A stretch of 64,000 nt of DNA from Photobacterium indicum. Its GTDB lineage: Bacteria > Pseudomonadota > Gammaproteobacteria > Enterobacterales > Vibrionaceae. Position numbers and translations under genes: made by a program. The notes under the pieces are model-generated. The model saw only the letters and a list, made by a program, of their open reading frames with translations, was not told the DNA's origin and made no database searches. The stretch spans positions 21,148 through 85,147 of the forward strand of contig NZ_PYOC01000018.1 of the NCBI RefSeq assembly GCF_003026215.1, written 5' to 3'. This document shows, one piece after another, positions 63,990 to 64,000 of this stretch (positions are counted from its first letter, which is position 1; each line of letters opens with the position of its first letter).

Positions 63990-64000
63990 GCAGTGTCTAT

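Larger units (their letters stand above)
63634..64000. repeat. About 204-bp tandem tRNA-Asp repeat units
   Basis: The spacer block TTCTATAGACGTAAAAAAGC followed by CCTAATCTTTC occurs at about 63659 and again at about 63861. The tRNA-Asp sequence with its flank CAGTGTCTA follows in each. Unit 1 is decayed; unit 2 is intact; the unit edge recurs at 63991-64000, suggesting another unit beyond the window. Confidence 0.8.

Overview
The window is a gamma-proteobacterial chromosome segment, almost certainly Vibrionaceae and most likely Photobacterium. This is inferred from gene order and protein character (DUF2789, DUF2850, DUF3301 and DUF3549 genes, a long 343-residue DapD, a tRNA-Asp array with decayed copies). 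No insertion sequence, prophage or CRISPR array is visible, and nearly every gene is housekeeping.

Left third (1-18.7 kb): the classical envelope/translation cluster, read on the minus strand in the order rpsB, tsf, pyrH, frr, uppS, cdsA, dxr, rseP, bamA, skp, lpxD, fabZ, lpxA, lpxB, rnhB, dnaE (dnaE runs off the left edge). It joins protein synthesis (S2, EF-Ts, RRF), UMP supply, isoprenoid/undecaprenyl and phospholipid synthesis, outer-membrane protein assembly, sigma-E signalling and lipid A synthesis. map and glnD diverge from it at 17.8 kb.

Middle (21.6-37.3 kb): the locus that in E. coli reads yqcA-truC-yqcC-csrB-syd-queF-ppnN-xni, with family-specific insertions. Its striking feature is 25.38-27.57 kb. 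Where E. coli has one csrB, this genome has three tandem CsrB-family sRNAs on the minus strand. Each has about 440-530 nt of GGA-bearing hairpins, its own terminator, and its own VarA/UvrY(GacA)-type box centred about 178 nt upstream of the predicted start. The outer two copies are identical over 462 bp by eye; the middle one is lengthened by an internal 50-nt tandem repeat. Downstream of queF lie two genes with degenerate GGDEF domains.

Right part (37.5-64 kb): rlmM-ygdD-hydrolase-gcvA with a divergent GcvB sRNA, csdA-csdE, tcdA, mltA, argA, and recC-recB-recD without ptrA but with a palindrome-rich gap between recC and recB. These are followed by a TDT-family transporter with a divergent LysR regulator, an SOS pair (Tag-like glycosylase and yebG) sharing one LexA box, dapD, a small lipoprotein, a Bcr/EmrD-type efflux pump, a small membrane protein, and a tRNA-Asp gene followed by a decayed tandem copy.

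Start sites were re-chosen by ribosome-binding site and family length where the longest frame was clearly too long (lpxA, skp, tsf, yqcC, syd, ppnN, xni, hydrolase, recD, recB, TDT transporter, yebG).
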